A DNA stretch of 64,000 bases. Source: G963556115 sp963678205. Lineage in GTDB: Bacteria; Planctomycetota; SZUA-567. The stretch's first letter is position 1. Every line of letters begins with the position of its first letter. Below are positions 8,076-16,577 of the stretch, piece by piece. The translations under genes and the position numbers were made by a program. The stretch covers positions 1,054,001-1,118,000 of the forward strand of contig OY782760.1 of assembly GCA_963678205.1 (NCBI GenBank). Direction: 5' to 3'. Under the pieces are notes generated by a model. It had not been told where the DNA came from, made no database searches, and worked only from the letters and a program-made list of their open reading frames with translations.

Positions 8076-9509
8076 ATGGATTCAAATGATGTATACAGCA
8101 ACCCGTTAATCTCAAGATATGCAAGTAATGAGATGAGCAAGATGTTTTCTCCTCGCACTCGTATTGAAACTTGGAGAAAGCTCTGGTTGGCGCTGGCTGA
8201 GAGCGAACAGGAACTTGGGCTCAAAATTACAAAAGCTCAGCTCAATGAAATGAAGAAAGGTATTTCTAATATAGATTGGGAAGCAATCAATATTAGAGAA
8301 AAAGAATGCCGTCATGATGTTATGGCTCACGTTTATGGATTTGGGCTTGCTGCTCCTAAAGCTGCACCGATTATGCACTTAGGCGCTACGAGTTGCTTTG
8401 TAACAGATAATGCTGATTTGATTATTCTTCGTGACGCACTTAAAATGATAGCGAGTAAGCTTGCTGCAGTTATTGGTAAACTTGGTGATTTTGCCAAGAA
8501 GTATAAGAAACTTCCGACTCTTGGCTTTACTCATTTTCAGCCTGCACAGCCAACTACCGTAGGTAAGCGTGCTACTCTTTGGGCACAGGACTTTGTGCTT
8601 GACCTTAAAGAACTTGAGCATCGTATAGAGACTCTACCGTTACGTGGTGCAGTGGGTACTACTGGAACTCAGGCTAGTTACCTAGAGCTCTTTAATGGCG
8701 ATCATGCAAAGGTAAAGAAACTCAATACTGCTATTGCGAAGAAGATGGGGTTCAAGAAATTACTTGATGTTTGCGGACAGACATATACCCGTAAGCTTGA
8801 TTCTCAGATCCTTGCTGATCTTGCCACTGTTGCTGAGAGTGCATGTAAGTTTGCAACTGATATTCGTCTGCTTGCAAGTCGTAAAGAGATTGAAGAGCCA
8901 TTTGAAAAGAAACAAATAGGTTCATCTGCTATGGCCTATAAGCGTAACCCTATGCGTAGTGAGAGAATCTGTAGTCTTTCGCGTTTTGTAATGTCTATGC
9001 CGATTAACGCATATATGACACAGTCTACTCAGTGGATGGAGCGTACTCTTGATGACTCTGCAAACCGTCGTCTTTCACTTCCTCAAGCATTCCTTGCATT
9101 GGATGCTGTGCTTGAGTTGTGTGCAAATGTAGCTGATGGACTTGTCGTTTATCCAAAAGTTATTGATAGAAATATTAGGGCTGAATTACCATTTATGGCT
9201 TCAGAGAATATTCTGATGGAAGCAGTTAAGCGCGGTGGTGATAGACAGGAGCTTCATGAACAAATCCGCGTTCACTCTCAGGCTGCTGCAACTGAAGTAA
9301 AACAAAAAGGTAAAGAGAACGATCTTATTGAGCGTCTAGTAAATGATGAGGCATTTGTAGCGATTGCAAAAGATCTGCCGGGAATGCTTGAGCCTGTGCT
9401 TTATATTGGACGTTCAGCGGAGCAAGTCGATGAGTTTGTGAAGAATATTGTTACTCCAATTAAGAGGCGTTACCGTGGGGTAAAAGTAGGAAGTGCAGTC
9501 AAGGTTTAA
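8076..9509 (+). CDS. purB: Adenylosuccinate lyase, long (eukaryote-like) form
   Basis: Cleaves SAICAR and adenylosuccinate to release fumarate in purine synthesis; cytoplasmic homotetramer. At 477 residues it is close to the human-type enzyme rather than the ~430-residue B. subtilis type. Signatures seen: HDVMAHVYGFG, the catalytic-His segment GFTHFQPAQPTTVGKR, and the flexible loop GSSAMAYKRNPMRSE containing the catalytic Ser. The start has AGGAG about 7 bases upstream. It is a single-gene unit closed by a strong terminator. The similarity to the vertebrate-type sequence is a family property known from some bacteria, not proof of recent transfer. Confidence 0.97.
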   Translation: MDSNDVYSNPLISRYASNEMSKMFSPRTRIETWRKLWLALAESEQELGLKITKAQLNEMKKGISNIDWEAINIREKECRHDVMAHVYGFGLAAPKAAPIMHLGATSCFVTDNADLIILRDALKMIASKLAAVIGKLGDFAKKYKKLPTLGFTHFQPAQPTTVGKRATLWAQDFVLDLKELEHRIETLPLRGAVGTTGTQASYLELFNGDHAKVKKLNTAIAKKMGFKKLLDVCGQTYTRKLDSQILADLATVAESACKFATDIRLLASRKEIEEPFEKKQIGSSAMAYKRNPMRSERICSLSRFVMSMPINAYMTQSTQWMERTLDDSANRRLSLPQAFLALDAVLELCANVADGLVVYPKVIDRNIRAELPFMASENILMEAVKRGGDRQELHEQIRVHSQAAATEVKQKGKENDLIERLVNDEAFVAIAKDLPGMLEPVLYIGRSAEQVDEFVKNIVTPIKRRYRGVKVGSAVKV

Positions 9510-9540
9510 CCCTTGAGCATTTATATATTTTTAAATTAAA

Positions 9541-9571
9541 AAACAGAGGTTATATTAACCTCTGTTTTTTT
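9541..9571. terminator. Terminator between purB and convergent lipoprotein gene
   Basis: A 12-bp perfect stem (AAACAGAGGTTA / TAACCTCTGTTT) with a TAT loop. It has T runs on the plus side and A runs on the left arm, so it can serve both convergent genes. Confidence 0.92.
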
Positions 9572-9584
9572 GTGTTTTAAATAA

Positions 9585-9872
9585 TTATTTGTCACAGCTT
9601 AGTCCGCCACAGACCTCTACAGTTATTCCTGTATCGTAAACTTCTACATCCATGTTGTTAACTTTTTCAGCAGTTGCTTGTGTCCAATCAATTTTGTCAT
9701 TCTCTTTTGAAATAAATTTTTCAGGAAAACCTAGTTCAGCTGCTTCTGGATCAATGACTGCAATAAGTTCCTTTTCAGTGTTTGTTTTTTTTGTTATTGG
9801 TTTATATGTACTTGATGTGCAACCTGTTATATATATTGTTGAAATAATTAATAATAATATAGTCTTCTTCAT
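9585..9872 (-). CDS. Small hypothetical lipoprotein
   Basis: A 95-residue protein with a lipoprotein signal peptide: MKKTILLLIISTIYITGC, lipidated Cys at residue 18. The mature part of about 78 residues is acidic and ends in CGGLSCDK, whose two Cys could form a disulfide. I recognise no domain. It diverges from a Cache lipoprotein gene 242 bases away. Confidence 0.7.
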   Translation of the reverse strand: MKKTILLLIISTIYITGCTSSTYKPITKKTNTEKELIAVIDPEAAELGFPEKFISKENDKIDWTQATAEKVNNMDVEVYDTGITVEVCGGLSCDK

Positions 9873-10114
9873 AGCTCTGCTCTCCCACTTACCAACACAT
9901 TCTTATATAAAAGTACTCTTTATTTTAAACAAACATAGAACTATTTTATGAATATTAGTCCGTAAAGTATAGGGTATTTTCTAAACTTTTTAATATTGAA
10001 GTATAAATTTGTTTGTAAAATTAAGTATTAAAATAAAAAAGATGAAAGGATAAATAAAAATTGGGAAAATAATAGTATTGTACTTATTCTTTATTAGAAG
10101 GGAATTGTGGGCAA

Positions 10115-10735
10115 ATGCAATGTTTTTTGTCTATGGCTTTGCTAATGCTTATAGCTGTAGGGTTGGCAGGGTGTAACTCAAATAATGCCCAGAGTAAACG
10201 TAGTGAATACGACAAGCAAGCGTTGTCTTTAGAGCCGCGTATTACAGAGACCCGTGTAAAAAGAGCTGTAGTCTCGGGTGATGAGTATCAGCAGAAAAAG
10301 CGAGCCCAAAACCTTACACTTGGTGGCAGGCGAGAAGATGGGTTGCACTATATAGATTATGCGAATCCGAATTATGTGGATGTTGTAATATTTACTAAAA
10401 GGGCACAGGATTATCTAAGACGTAACGGTGCTAGAAAAGCGTTAGAGGATTTTATGAGTCCTGACAGCCAGTTTGTTTCCGGAAGACTATATGTCTTTGC
10501 ATACTCTCTTAGTGGTGAATGTTTGGCAGACTGGGCTGAGCCTGAAAAGATCGGAAGTCTTCAAGATTATAATTTTATAACTGCTGCACGTCAGGCTGCT
10601 GAGCTTGGCGGAGGATGGATTGAAGAAGAAGGGGTTGACCCTGTAGATAGAAATCTTTGTCAGAAAGAAAGTTATGTTGTCTATGCAGATGGCGATTTAA
10701 TTATTGGGGCAGGGCTATATAAAAAGAAATTATAA
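10115..10735 (+). CDS. Lipoprotein with single Cache (sCache_2-like) domain
   Basis: A 206-residue protein with a signal peptide ending in LAGC (Cys20), so probably a lipoprotein. Residues about 85-203 follow the sCache_2 pattern usually found in chemoreceptors and sensor kinases: AQDYLRRNGARKALEDF, a GRLYVFAYSLSGECLA strand pair, RQAAELGGGWIEEE, and a final YVVYADGDLIIGAGLY. Here the domain stands alone with no transmembrane or kinase partner, so it may act as a small-ligand binding protein in the periplasm. The exact start is uncertain: an ATG six codons downstream also leaves a workable signal peptide. The ligand is unknown. Confidence 0.78.
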   Translation: MQCFLSMALLMLIAVGLAGCNSNNAQSKRSEYDKQALSLEPRITETRVKRAVVSGDEYQQKKRAQNLTLGGRREDGLHYIDYANPNYVDVVIFTKRAQDYLRRNGARKALEDFMSPDSQFVSGRLYVFAYSLSGECLADWAEPEKIGSLQDYNFITAARQAAELGGGWIEEEGVDPVDRNLCQKESYVVYADGDLIIGAGLYKKKL

Positions 10736-10741
10736 CGTAGG

Positions 10742-10821
10742 CTGTATGAGTATGCTCAAGGATACCTTGATTTATTCGGGTGCCGCTTCAGGGGGAGGCG
10801 AACAGTGCTATACTCATACAG
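10742..10821 (+). ncRNA. Candidate structured RNA (three-way junction)
   Basis: A perfect 12-bp closing stem, CTGTATGAGTAT (10742-10753) with ATACTCATACAG (10810-10821), encloses two hairpins: TCAAGG-ATA-CCTTGA (10756-10770) and CGCTTC-AGGGG-GAGGCG (10784-10800, one G-U pair). The G-rich loop and unpaired stretches between the helices are locally GC-rich compared with their surroundings. It lies six bases after the Cache lipoprotein gene and before a terminator, so it could be a 3' UTR element or a small RNA. It matches no riboswitch, SRP, 6S or tmRNA core that I know. Confidence 0.45.
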
Positions 10822-10829
10822 TAGTATTC

Positions 10830-10865
10830 AAAGAGTCTTCTGCAAATTTGTAGAAGGCTCTTTTT
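10830..10865. terminator. Terminator shared by convergent genes
   Basis: A long stem (AAAGAG-T-CTTCT with AGAAG-G-CTCTTT, two G-U pairs, extended by CAAAT/ATTTG) followed by TTTTT. It overlaps the last codons of the minus-strand methyltransferase gene. Confidence 0.85.
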
Positions 10866-11478
10866 ATTCTTTATATAAAAAGAGCGTGAAATCATTTTTC
10901 AGATATGAATGATCAATCTTGAAGCAGGTCGTAAGCTTGCTGATCCTGTTTATCATGTCTGCTGGATCAAAGTAGTATGTATCAGGGGTCTTTCGTGGAG
11001 CGTAGAGAGATGTTATTGATACAGCTATAGCCTTATCTGCCAGAGAGAATAGTCTCTCGATGAATGTTGCAGCAAATTCAGGACTTTCAGGTGAGGTTAC
11101 TTGGTTTAATACACCGATGCATGTCACGTAGTCAAAATTCCTTGTAGGGGTGTCTTCAAGGATATTGAAGACTTTGAATTTGTCTTTTGCTTCAGGATGG
11201 AGATTATGACAGAAATTTATCATCTCTGAATTTAGGTCAAAGCCTGTATAATCAATTTCAGGGTTATTTTTTTTCAAGAATTTGAAGAGATCACCTCTAC
11301 CGCAACCAACATCCAGTAGGCTCTTTCCTTCAAATTTTCCTAATTGACTGAGCGCTTTAAACCGTTTATTTTGCGACTCTTCTGTCCAGCCTACAACTTC
11401 AAAGTTATTACCGTATTTCTCTGTTCTTTCGTTCCAGAACTGATGTAGCTGCTTGTGTGCCTTATCATTAATATCCAT
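10864..11478 (-). CDS. Class I SAM-dependent methyltransferase
   Basis: A 204-residue cytoplasmic methyltransferase of unknown substrate. The SAM-binding motif I is LLDVGCGRGDLFKFL, followed by an acidic end-of-strand residue in YTGFDLNSEM and motif IV-like FDYVTCIGVLNQ. I set the start at the internal ATG (MDINDKAHKQLHQFW) with AGGA upstream rather than the longer frame, because the 34 extra residues are hydrophobic and cover the divergent promoter region. It is divergent from the glycosyltransferase gene, 112 bases apart. The substrate cannot be inferred from sequence. Confidence 0.85.
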   Translation of the reverse strand: MDINDKAHKQLHQFWNERTEKYGNNFEVVGWTEESQNKRFKALSQLGKFEGKSLLDVGCGRGDLFKFLKKNNPEIDYTGFDLNSEMINFCHNLHPEAKDKFKVFNILEDTPTRNFDYVTCIGVLNQVTSPESPEFAATFIERLFSLADKAIAVSITSLYAPRKTPDTYYFDPADMINRISKLTTCFKIDHSYLKNDFTLFLYKE

Positions 11479-11590
11479 TGATAGATCCTTTTTTATAGAT
11501 TTAATTTTTGATAACACTATAATTATTAGTAGTTGTAAGCGGTTGTCAATTGGTTTGATCTTTAATAGTGAATTTAACATGGAGTTTTAT

Positions 11591-12487
11591 ATGGCAGAGC
11601 CATTTTTTTCAGTAATGATGCCTGCGTATAATGCAGAGCGGTATATTGCTCTTGCTCTTGATAGCATACTCGCACAAACATTCAATGATTTTGAGCTAAT
11701 TGTTTTTGATGATTTTTCAAAAGATCGAACATATGAAATCATAAAAAAATATGAAGCAAAAGATAAAAGAATAAAATCTTTTCGGAACGAAAAGAATATG
11801 GGTAATTGCTATACAAGACGCCTTGCTCTTAATGAAATGACCGGTAGATATGTAGCTTTTCTCGATAGTGATGATATCTGGGAACCCAAAAAGCTTGAAA
11901 AATTTGCCAGACGTTTAGAGACGGCGGAGAAAGATTCAGTATGTGTTCATTCTGACGCAATATTAATTGATGCGGATGGCTGTGAAATGAGGCAGAGCTT
12001 TCAGCAAAAGTTTAATACAAATAATAAGCCGGTTGAAGGAAATATTTTCCATGAAATACTTCTTACCAACTGGATTAATATGTCTTCGGCTGTAGTGGAT
12101 AGAAAAACACTTCTTGAGGTCGGGGGGTTCAGGCCTATTAGCGAGATGGTTGCAGATGATTGGGATATGTGGGTAAGATTTGCTAGAAATGCTAAGTTTT
12201 ACTTTATTCCTGAAAAACTCACCAGATACAGGATACATGAAGCAGGGATATCTTCTGTGCATAGAGTAGAAAGAGTTGCTATTGCTAGAGAGCAGATTTT
12301 TGATAATGTCTTGAAACTCTACAGTCATAAGCTTCCAAGAAAAATATTGAGTAAGGTGTGCTATCTGCGTGCTGCAAATGCAGTAGTACTTGGTTTTTCG
12401 TGGCAGGCTAGAAAGTATTTCTTTGAATCATGGGTAAGTAATAAATTTAATATAAAAGCATTGATTAGAGTTATATTTGGGTGTTGA
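11591..12487 (+). CDS. Glycosyltransferase family 2
   Basis: A 298-residue GT-A-fold glycosyltransferase. It starts with FFSVMMPAYNAERYI, the standard GT2 opening, then DDFSKDRT and the metal-binding DxD region FLDSDDIW near residue 100. A W-rich WDMWVRFARN segment near 190 is the usual acceptor-side ED/W motif. No membrane segment is seen, so it acts at the cytoplasmic face, probably on surface polysaccharide or lipid-linked sugar. The start is set at MAEPFFSV, which has GGAG 6 bases upstream. It is followed after 22 bases by the isochorismatase-like gene, probably the same transcript. Confidence 0.88.
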   Translation: MAEPFFSVMMPAYNAERYIALALDSILAQTFNDFELIVFDDFSKDRTYEIIKKYEAKDKRIKSFRNEKNMGNCYTRRLALNEMTGRYVAFLDSDDIWEPKKLEKFARRLETAEKDSVCVHSDAILIDADGCEMRQSFQQKFNTNNKPVEGNIFHEILLTNWINMSSAVVDRKTLLEVGGFRPISEMVADDWDMWVRFARNAKFYFIPEKLTRYRIHEAGISSVHRVERVAIAREQIFDNVLKLYSHKLPRKILSKVCYLRAANAVVLGFSWQARKYFFESWVSNKFNIKALIRVIFGC

Positions 12488-12509
12488 TTAAAACATACTG
12501 GAGATGATT

Positions 12510-13055
12510 ATGGGTGTTGGACTAGTGCTGATTGATTTGCAAAATGACTATTTTACAGGGGGGGCAATGGCTCTTTCGGGTATGGAAAGCGCTGCTGAAA
12601 ATGCTGCTAGAGTCCTTGAGCTTTTTAGAGATAATTCGGATCCAGTATTTCATGTGCAGCATCTATCTCTCAGGGAAGGAGCAACATTTTTTATTCCGGG
12701 TAGCCCAGGGTGTGAAATACATCCACAATTAAGTCCACTTGAATCTGAAGTTATTATTCAGAAAAATTATCCGAGTTCATTTCAAAATACGACACTTGCT
12801 GCTCAGCTTGAAGAAGCCGGTGTTGACGAATTAGTTTTCTGTGGGGCGATGAGCCATATGTGTATTGACACTACAGTAAGAGCTGCATTTGAGCGAAGAT
12901 ATAAGTCAACGCTTATTGCAGATGCTTGTGCAACTTGCGATCTTGAATTTGATGGCAAGTGTATTTCTGCAAAAGATGTTCATTCTGCTTTTATGGCAGC
13001 AATAGGTATGGTCTTTGCCAATGTTGTAAAGACCGATGAATACTTGAACAGTTAA
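12510..13055 (+). CDS. Isochorismatase-family cysteine hydrolase
   Basis: A 181-residue hydrolase of the isochorismatase / nicotinamidase superfamily. The catalytic triad is visible: Asp9 in LIDLQND, Lys in IIQKNYPSSF and Cys in GAMSHMCIDTT. Members hydrolyse amides or enol ethers (nicotinamide, isochorismate, ureidoacrylate and others), and the sequence does not settle which. Nicotinamidase usually has a clear zinc-binding motif near residue 50; the HVQHLSL segment here might replace it, but this is unclear. The ATG was chosen because GGAG lies 6 bases upstream. It sits between GT2 and cobM with short gaps, so the three are probably cotranscribed. Confidence 0.85.
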   Translation: MGVGLVLIDLQNDYFTGGAMALSGMESAAENAARVLELFRDNSDPVFHVQHLSLREGATFFIPGSPGCEIHPQLSPLESEVIIQKNYPSSFQNTTLAAQLEEAGVDELVFCGAMSHMCIDTTVRAAFERRYKSTLIADACATCDLEFDGKCISAKDVHSAFMAAIGMVFANVVKTDEYLNS

Positions 13056-13069
13056 AGAAAGGTTGCTAA

Positions 13070-13825
13070 ATGAAGGTATATTTTACAGGTGCAGGCCCGG
13101 GAAATCCTGAGTATTTAACTGTGATGGCATTACGTTTACTTGAAAACGCAAGGTGTTGTATTTGGGCTGGTAGTCTGGTAAATCCAACTCTTCTTACGAT
13201 TTTACCTGAATTTTGTGATATTTTTGATTCTGCAAAGATGTCTCTGGATGAAACTACCGCAGTAATTAGAGAATATTCAGAGAAAGGAATTGATGTAATC
13301 CGTCTTCATACAGGGGATCCGTCTTTGTATGGTGCTATTGCTGAGCAGATGCGCGAACTTGATAAATTGAATATTGAGTACGAATTGGTGCCGGGGATAG
13401 GGGCATTTCAGGCGGCAGCTGCAACACTTTGTACAGAACTTACTGCTCCGGAAATATCACAGTCGGTTGTACTTACAAGAACTTCCGGGCGTACTCCATT
13501 ACCTATAGGGCAAGAACTGGAGAATTTTGCAAAGACAGAAGCGACGCTTTGTATATATCTCTCTGCGCATAAACCGAAAGAAGTATGTGATACTCTTGCC
13601 CCGTATTATGGAGAAGATTGCCCTGCTGCTTTTATATATCATGCTTCATGGGAGGATGAAGATAAGATCGTCTCAACTCTAAAGGAGTTGCCGGCACTTG
13701 TTGAGAAGAGTGGATATAATAGGACTTCAATTATTATTGTCGGCCGAGCTCTTGCAAAGATGGGGGCAAAATCAAAACTATACTCTTCTTATTATACTCA
13801 TGGCTATAGAGAGGCCACTAAGTAG
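13070..13825 (+). CDS. cobM: Precorrin-4 / cobalt-precorrin-4 C11-methyltransferase
   Basis: Transfers a methyl group from SAM to C-11 of (cobalt-)precorrin-4 in corrin ring formation. The 251-residue protein has the tetrapyrrole-methylase features: FTGAGPGNPEYLTV at the N-terminus, WAGSLVNPTLL, the conserved RLHTGDPSLYGAIAEQ, and VPGIGAFQAAAA. These are typical of CobM/CbiF rather than the other corrin methylases. An AAAGG site precedes the ATG. No other cobalamin gene is in the window, so the gene is separated from its pathway or the pathway is scattered. It is the last gene of a GT2 / hydrolase / cobM run. Confidence 0.93.
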   Translation: MKVYFTGAGPGNPEYLTVMALRLLENARCCIWAGSLVNPTLLTILPEFCDIFDSAKMSLDETTAVIREYSEKGIDVIRLHTGDPSLYGAIAEQMRELDKLNIEYELVPGIGAFQAAAATLCTELTAPEISQSVVLTRTSGRTPLPIGQELENFAKTEATLCIYLSAHKPKEVCDTLAPYYGEDCPAAFIYHASWEDEDKIVSTLKELPALVEKSGYNRTSIIIVGRALAKMGAKSKLYSSYYTHGYREATK

Positions 13826-14033
13826 AAATAATATTAGACAGAGGGTAATATCTTATTATATTCGAGGTAAAATGGAGCGTATGTTGGGTAGTTAATGGTA
13901 CTCCTGTTGTATTTTATAGTTGAAAATGATATAATCTTATATTCATTAATGCAGTATTTATAGAAAGTTGACTCTAGTACTTGTCGCTGTTTTTTTGATA
14001 AATATTGTTTTCTATTTATAAAAGGAGATTTCA

Positions 14034-15035
14034 ATGCCAGATTGCGCAAAACTTGTGCCATTGGTTGATAGGTTGATCGGAGTTAATGTTCTCGTTATAG
14101 GTGATGCCATGCTTGATCACTATATTTTGGGTTCTGTCCAACGAATTTCGCCTGAAGCACCTGTACCAATATTAAAGGTTGAGCGTGAGTTTGAAAGAGT
14201 AGGTGGAGCGGCAAATGTAGCATCAAATATCACCTCTCTTCAGGGAAATGCCGATCTTTTTGCTCTAGGAGGTAAGGTCGGTAAGAAGTTGGATAATGAT
14301 GGTATGAAGCTTGGAGCGATGTGCGCTGAACTTGATATTCAGTCCTTATTTCTGCCAGCTTTGCCTTGTACTGTCCGTAAATCAAGAATGGTTGCTGGGC
14401 AGCAACAAATGTTGCGTGTTGATTGGGAGTTTCCTTTTAAAAAGGATAAAGATAAAAAATTAGGGCTTGGAAAAAAATCAAAACAGATAAGAAGTGAAGA
14501 GTTGGTTCACCTCCTTCTGAAAACAGATGTGGTTGTTGTAAGTGATTATGCAAAAGGTATGGTTGATGTTGAGCTTATGGCTGAGCTCAAAGCTTCTGGA
14601 AAGCCTATTATAGTTGATCCTCGTCCTCAGAATAAAGAACTGTATAAAGGCGTGAGCCTTATTACCCCAAATAGAAAAGAAGCGACTGAGATGCTTGGTG
14701 TTCATGAGAGACTCTCAGGAGAAGAGCTTGGACAAAGGCTTGGTCAGGAGTTGAAGTGCGATATCCTCGTAACCCTCGGTGAAGATGGTATGTGCTTGTG
14801 CCGCAGGGGTAAAAAACCCCTCAGTATTGCAACTCGTGCTCGTGAGGTTTTTGATGTGACTGGTGCTGGGGATACTGTTGTTGCTACTTTTGCTCTGGCT
14901 CTTGGTGCTGGTGGAAGTTTGGAAGAAGCCGCAAAACTAGCAAATGCAGCGGCTGGTGTTGTTGTTGGGCATGTGGGTTGTGCATCAATAAAACCTGAAG
15001 AATTAAAAGGTGTACTTCAAGCCCAGAGCAATTAA
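14034..15035 (+). CDS. hldA: D-glycero-beta-D-manno-heptose-7-phosphate kinase (kinase part only)
   Basis: PfkB-family kinase resembling RfaE domain I / HldA, which phosphorylates heptose-7-phosphate at C1 on the way to ADP-heptose for LPS core. Supporting segments: VIGDAMLDHYILGSVQRISP and the APVPILKVE stretch, GGAANVASNI, LRVDWE, LITPNRKEA, and the catalytic FDVTGAGDTVVATFA with the general-base Asp. At 333 residues it has no C-terminal adenylyltransferase domain, so that step must be encoded elsewhere. A Lys-rich insert (KKDKDKK) lies mid-protein. The start has AAAGGAG about 7 bases upstream. Its presence suggests an outer membrane with heptose-containing LPS. Confidence 0.88.
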   Translation: MPDCAKLVPLVDRLIGVNVLVIGDAMLDHYILGSVQRISPEAPVPILKVEREFERVGGAANVASNITSLQGNADLFALGGKVGKKLDNDGMKLGAMCAELDIQSLFLPALPCTVRKSRMVAGQQQMLRVDWEFPFKKDKDKKLGLGKKSKQIRSEELVHLLLKTDVVVVSDYAKGMVDVELMAELKASGKPIIVDPRPQNKELYKGVSLITPNRKEATEMLGVHERLSGEELGQRLGQELKCDILVTLGEDGMCLCRRGKKPLSIATRAREVFDVTGAGDTVVATFALALGAGGSLEEAAKLANAAAGVVVGHVGCASIKPEELKGVLQAQSN

Positions 15036-15049
15036 TTCCAGAAGGATTA

Positions 15050-15057
15050 GCCGATAA
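15050..15057 (+). promoter_or_regulatory. GCCGATAA box, possible sigma-28 -10 upstream of htrA
   Basis: An exact match to the enterobacterial FliA -10 octamer, 67 bases before the htrA start. The region where a -35 should lie (TTAATTCC, 15032-15039) matches TAAAGTTT at only about half the positions. Confidence 0.3.
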
Positions 15058-15123
15058 TTTTTACATAATAATTTTTGAATAGTTCTTGGTAATTGCAATA
15101 TTTATTATGCTTGGGAGATCGCA

Positions 15124-16494
15124 GTGAGAAACATAGTAAGTAAAAAGTTTAACTTGATGAAATTTGTGCTTTTTGCAGGGGTAATATTTTTATTATGTAA
15201 CTATTCTAGTGTCGGCTTTTCAAATGATATTACTTTTACTCCTGAAGAAGAAAAAATCCTTGACCATGCAAATGCGTTGAATAAAGCTTTTGAAATTGTA
15301 GCTGAAAAGTTGCGCCCATCTGTTGTAAATATTCAGGCCGAGAGTAGTGGGGTGGTCGGGCACAATCAAGGTTCAGGAGTGATCATTGATGAACGTGGAT
15401 ACATTCTCACAAATGATCACGTAATTTCTGGTGCGGATAATGTCGTAGTCAGACTTTTTGATGGCAGAGAAGTTACAGCTGAGATAATAGGAGAAAATCC
15501 TGAGTCAGATATAGCTGTTATCAGAATACAGGCTCCTAATCTGGCAATTGCAAAAATGGGAGACTCTGAAAGCAGTAAAGTTGGACACTGGGTACTTGCA
15601 ATTGGAAATCCATTTGGACTTGAATCTACTGTTACTGCTGGGATTATTTCTGCTAAAGGCAGAACAAGAGTCGGTAGTCTGAGTATCGCAGATTTTATAC
15701 AGATTGATGCTCCTATAAATCCAGGTAATTCAGGTGGACCATTAGTAAACCTTAGGGGTGAAGTAATAGGTATTAACTCTGTCAGCAGTAATAATAGTGA
15801 AGGGCTTAATTTTTCTATACCAATAAACCTGGCTAGAACAATTATGCAGGGGATTATATCGCATAAGAATGTAGCAACAAGTTACCTTGGAGCAGCATTA
15901 AGACCTGTCGATAATGATATTGCGGATGCGTTTGGACTGGAGTCTGCAAAGGGAGCGCTTGTAACCAAGGTTTATAAGCAGACTCCTGCTTCCAAAGTTG
16001 GTTTGAGTAGTGGTGATATAATTGTGAAATATGGCAAACGTATTATTAATGATGATAAAGAGCTCCGAACACTTGTTGCGACTACAAATCCTGATGAAGT
16101 ACGTAATATTGAATATTATAGAAAAGGCAAACTTCATAAGGCAAGGATTACTATTGAATCTCTTCCGGAGGAGATAGAAGTAGGAAATAGAAGTATAGAG
16201 CTTCTTGAAAACCTTGGTATTGAGCAGATTGCAACTCTTACACCGAAGATCGCAGCTCAGCTTGGATATGAGTCGGATGCTAAAGGAGTAGTAGTTGGTG
16301 AGGTTAAGGCGGATAGTCCAGCTCAGGAATTTTTATCTGTTGGAAGTCTAATATTTAAGATTAATGGTATTGAAGTTTCGACTCCAGATGAGCTTTTAAA
16401 TCAGCTCGACAAGATTGAAAGTGATGGTTGTTATGATATTTCATGGCGCTTTAGGGAGTACTATGGTACTAAAAGGGTCATTTGTAAGCACTAG
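15124..16494 (+). CDS. htrA: HtrA/DegP-type periplasmic serine protease, two PDZ domains
   Basis: Envelope quality-control protease of the Do family, 456 residues. An N-terminal hydrophobic signal segment (about 12-33) sends it to the periplasm. The trypsin-like domain has a full triad: His99 in TNDHV, Asp129 in ESDIAVI, Ser203 in GNSGGP. Two PDZ domains follow at about 250-340 and 365-450 (YLGAALRPV; VVVGEVKADSPA). The start is GTG, supported by GGGAG 6 bases upstream. It follows hldA by 88 bases and could be partly cotranscribed, but the GCCGATAA box between them suggests its own promoter. A very long palindrome ends the transcript. Confidence 0.95.
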   Translation: MRNIVSKKFNLMKFVLFAGVIFLLCNYSSVGFSNDITFTPEEEKILDHANALNKAFEIVAEKLRPSVVNIQAESSGVVGHNQGSGVIIDERGYILTNDHVISGADNVVVRLFDGREVTAEIIGENPESDIAVIRIQAPNLAIAKMGDSESSKVGHWVLAIGNPFGLESTVTAGIISAKGRTRVGSLSIADFIQIDAPINPGNSGGPLVNLRGEVIGINSVSSNNSEGLNFSIPINLARTIMQGIISHKNVATSYLGAALRPVDNDIADAFGLESAKGALVTKVYKQTPASKVGLSSGDIIVKYGKRIINDDKELRTLVATTNPDEVRNIEYYRKGKLHKARITIESLPEEIEVGNRSIELLENLGIEQIATLTPKIAAQLGYESDAKGVVVGEVKADSPAQEFLSVGSLIFKINGIEVSTPDELLNQLDKIESDGCYDISWRFREYYGTKRVICKH

Positions 16495-16511
16495 TCTTTA
16501 AAATATACTGT

Positions 16512-16559
16512 GTTATATAAAATATGGTTCGCAGATCTGCGAACCATATTTTATATAAC
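16512..16559. terminator. 48-bp perfect palindrome, bidirectional terminator
   Basis: Two 24-base arms without a mismatch or spacer, centred between 16535 and 16536 in AGATCT. The inner GC-rich part (GGTTCGCA) is flanked by T/A-rich arms that supply T tracts in both directions. It lies between convergent htrA and lysA. Confidence 0.85.
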
Positions 16560-16577
16560 CGTTAGCAAAAATCTGTT

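Noticed and set aside
9541..9571. Palindrome considered as an operator
   Set aside because: The T-tract and position between convergent genes make it a terminator.
13826..14033. Gap after cobM checked for a cobalamin riboswitch
   Set aside because: No B12-box or conserved core, and the gap follows cobM rather than leading it.
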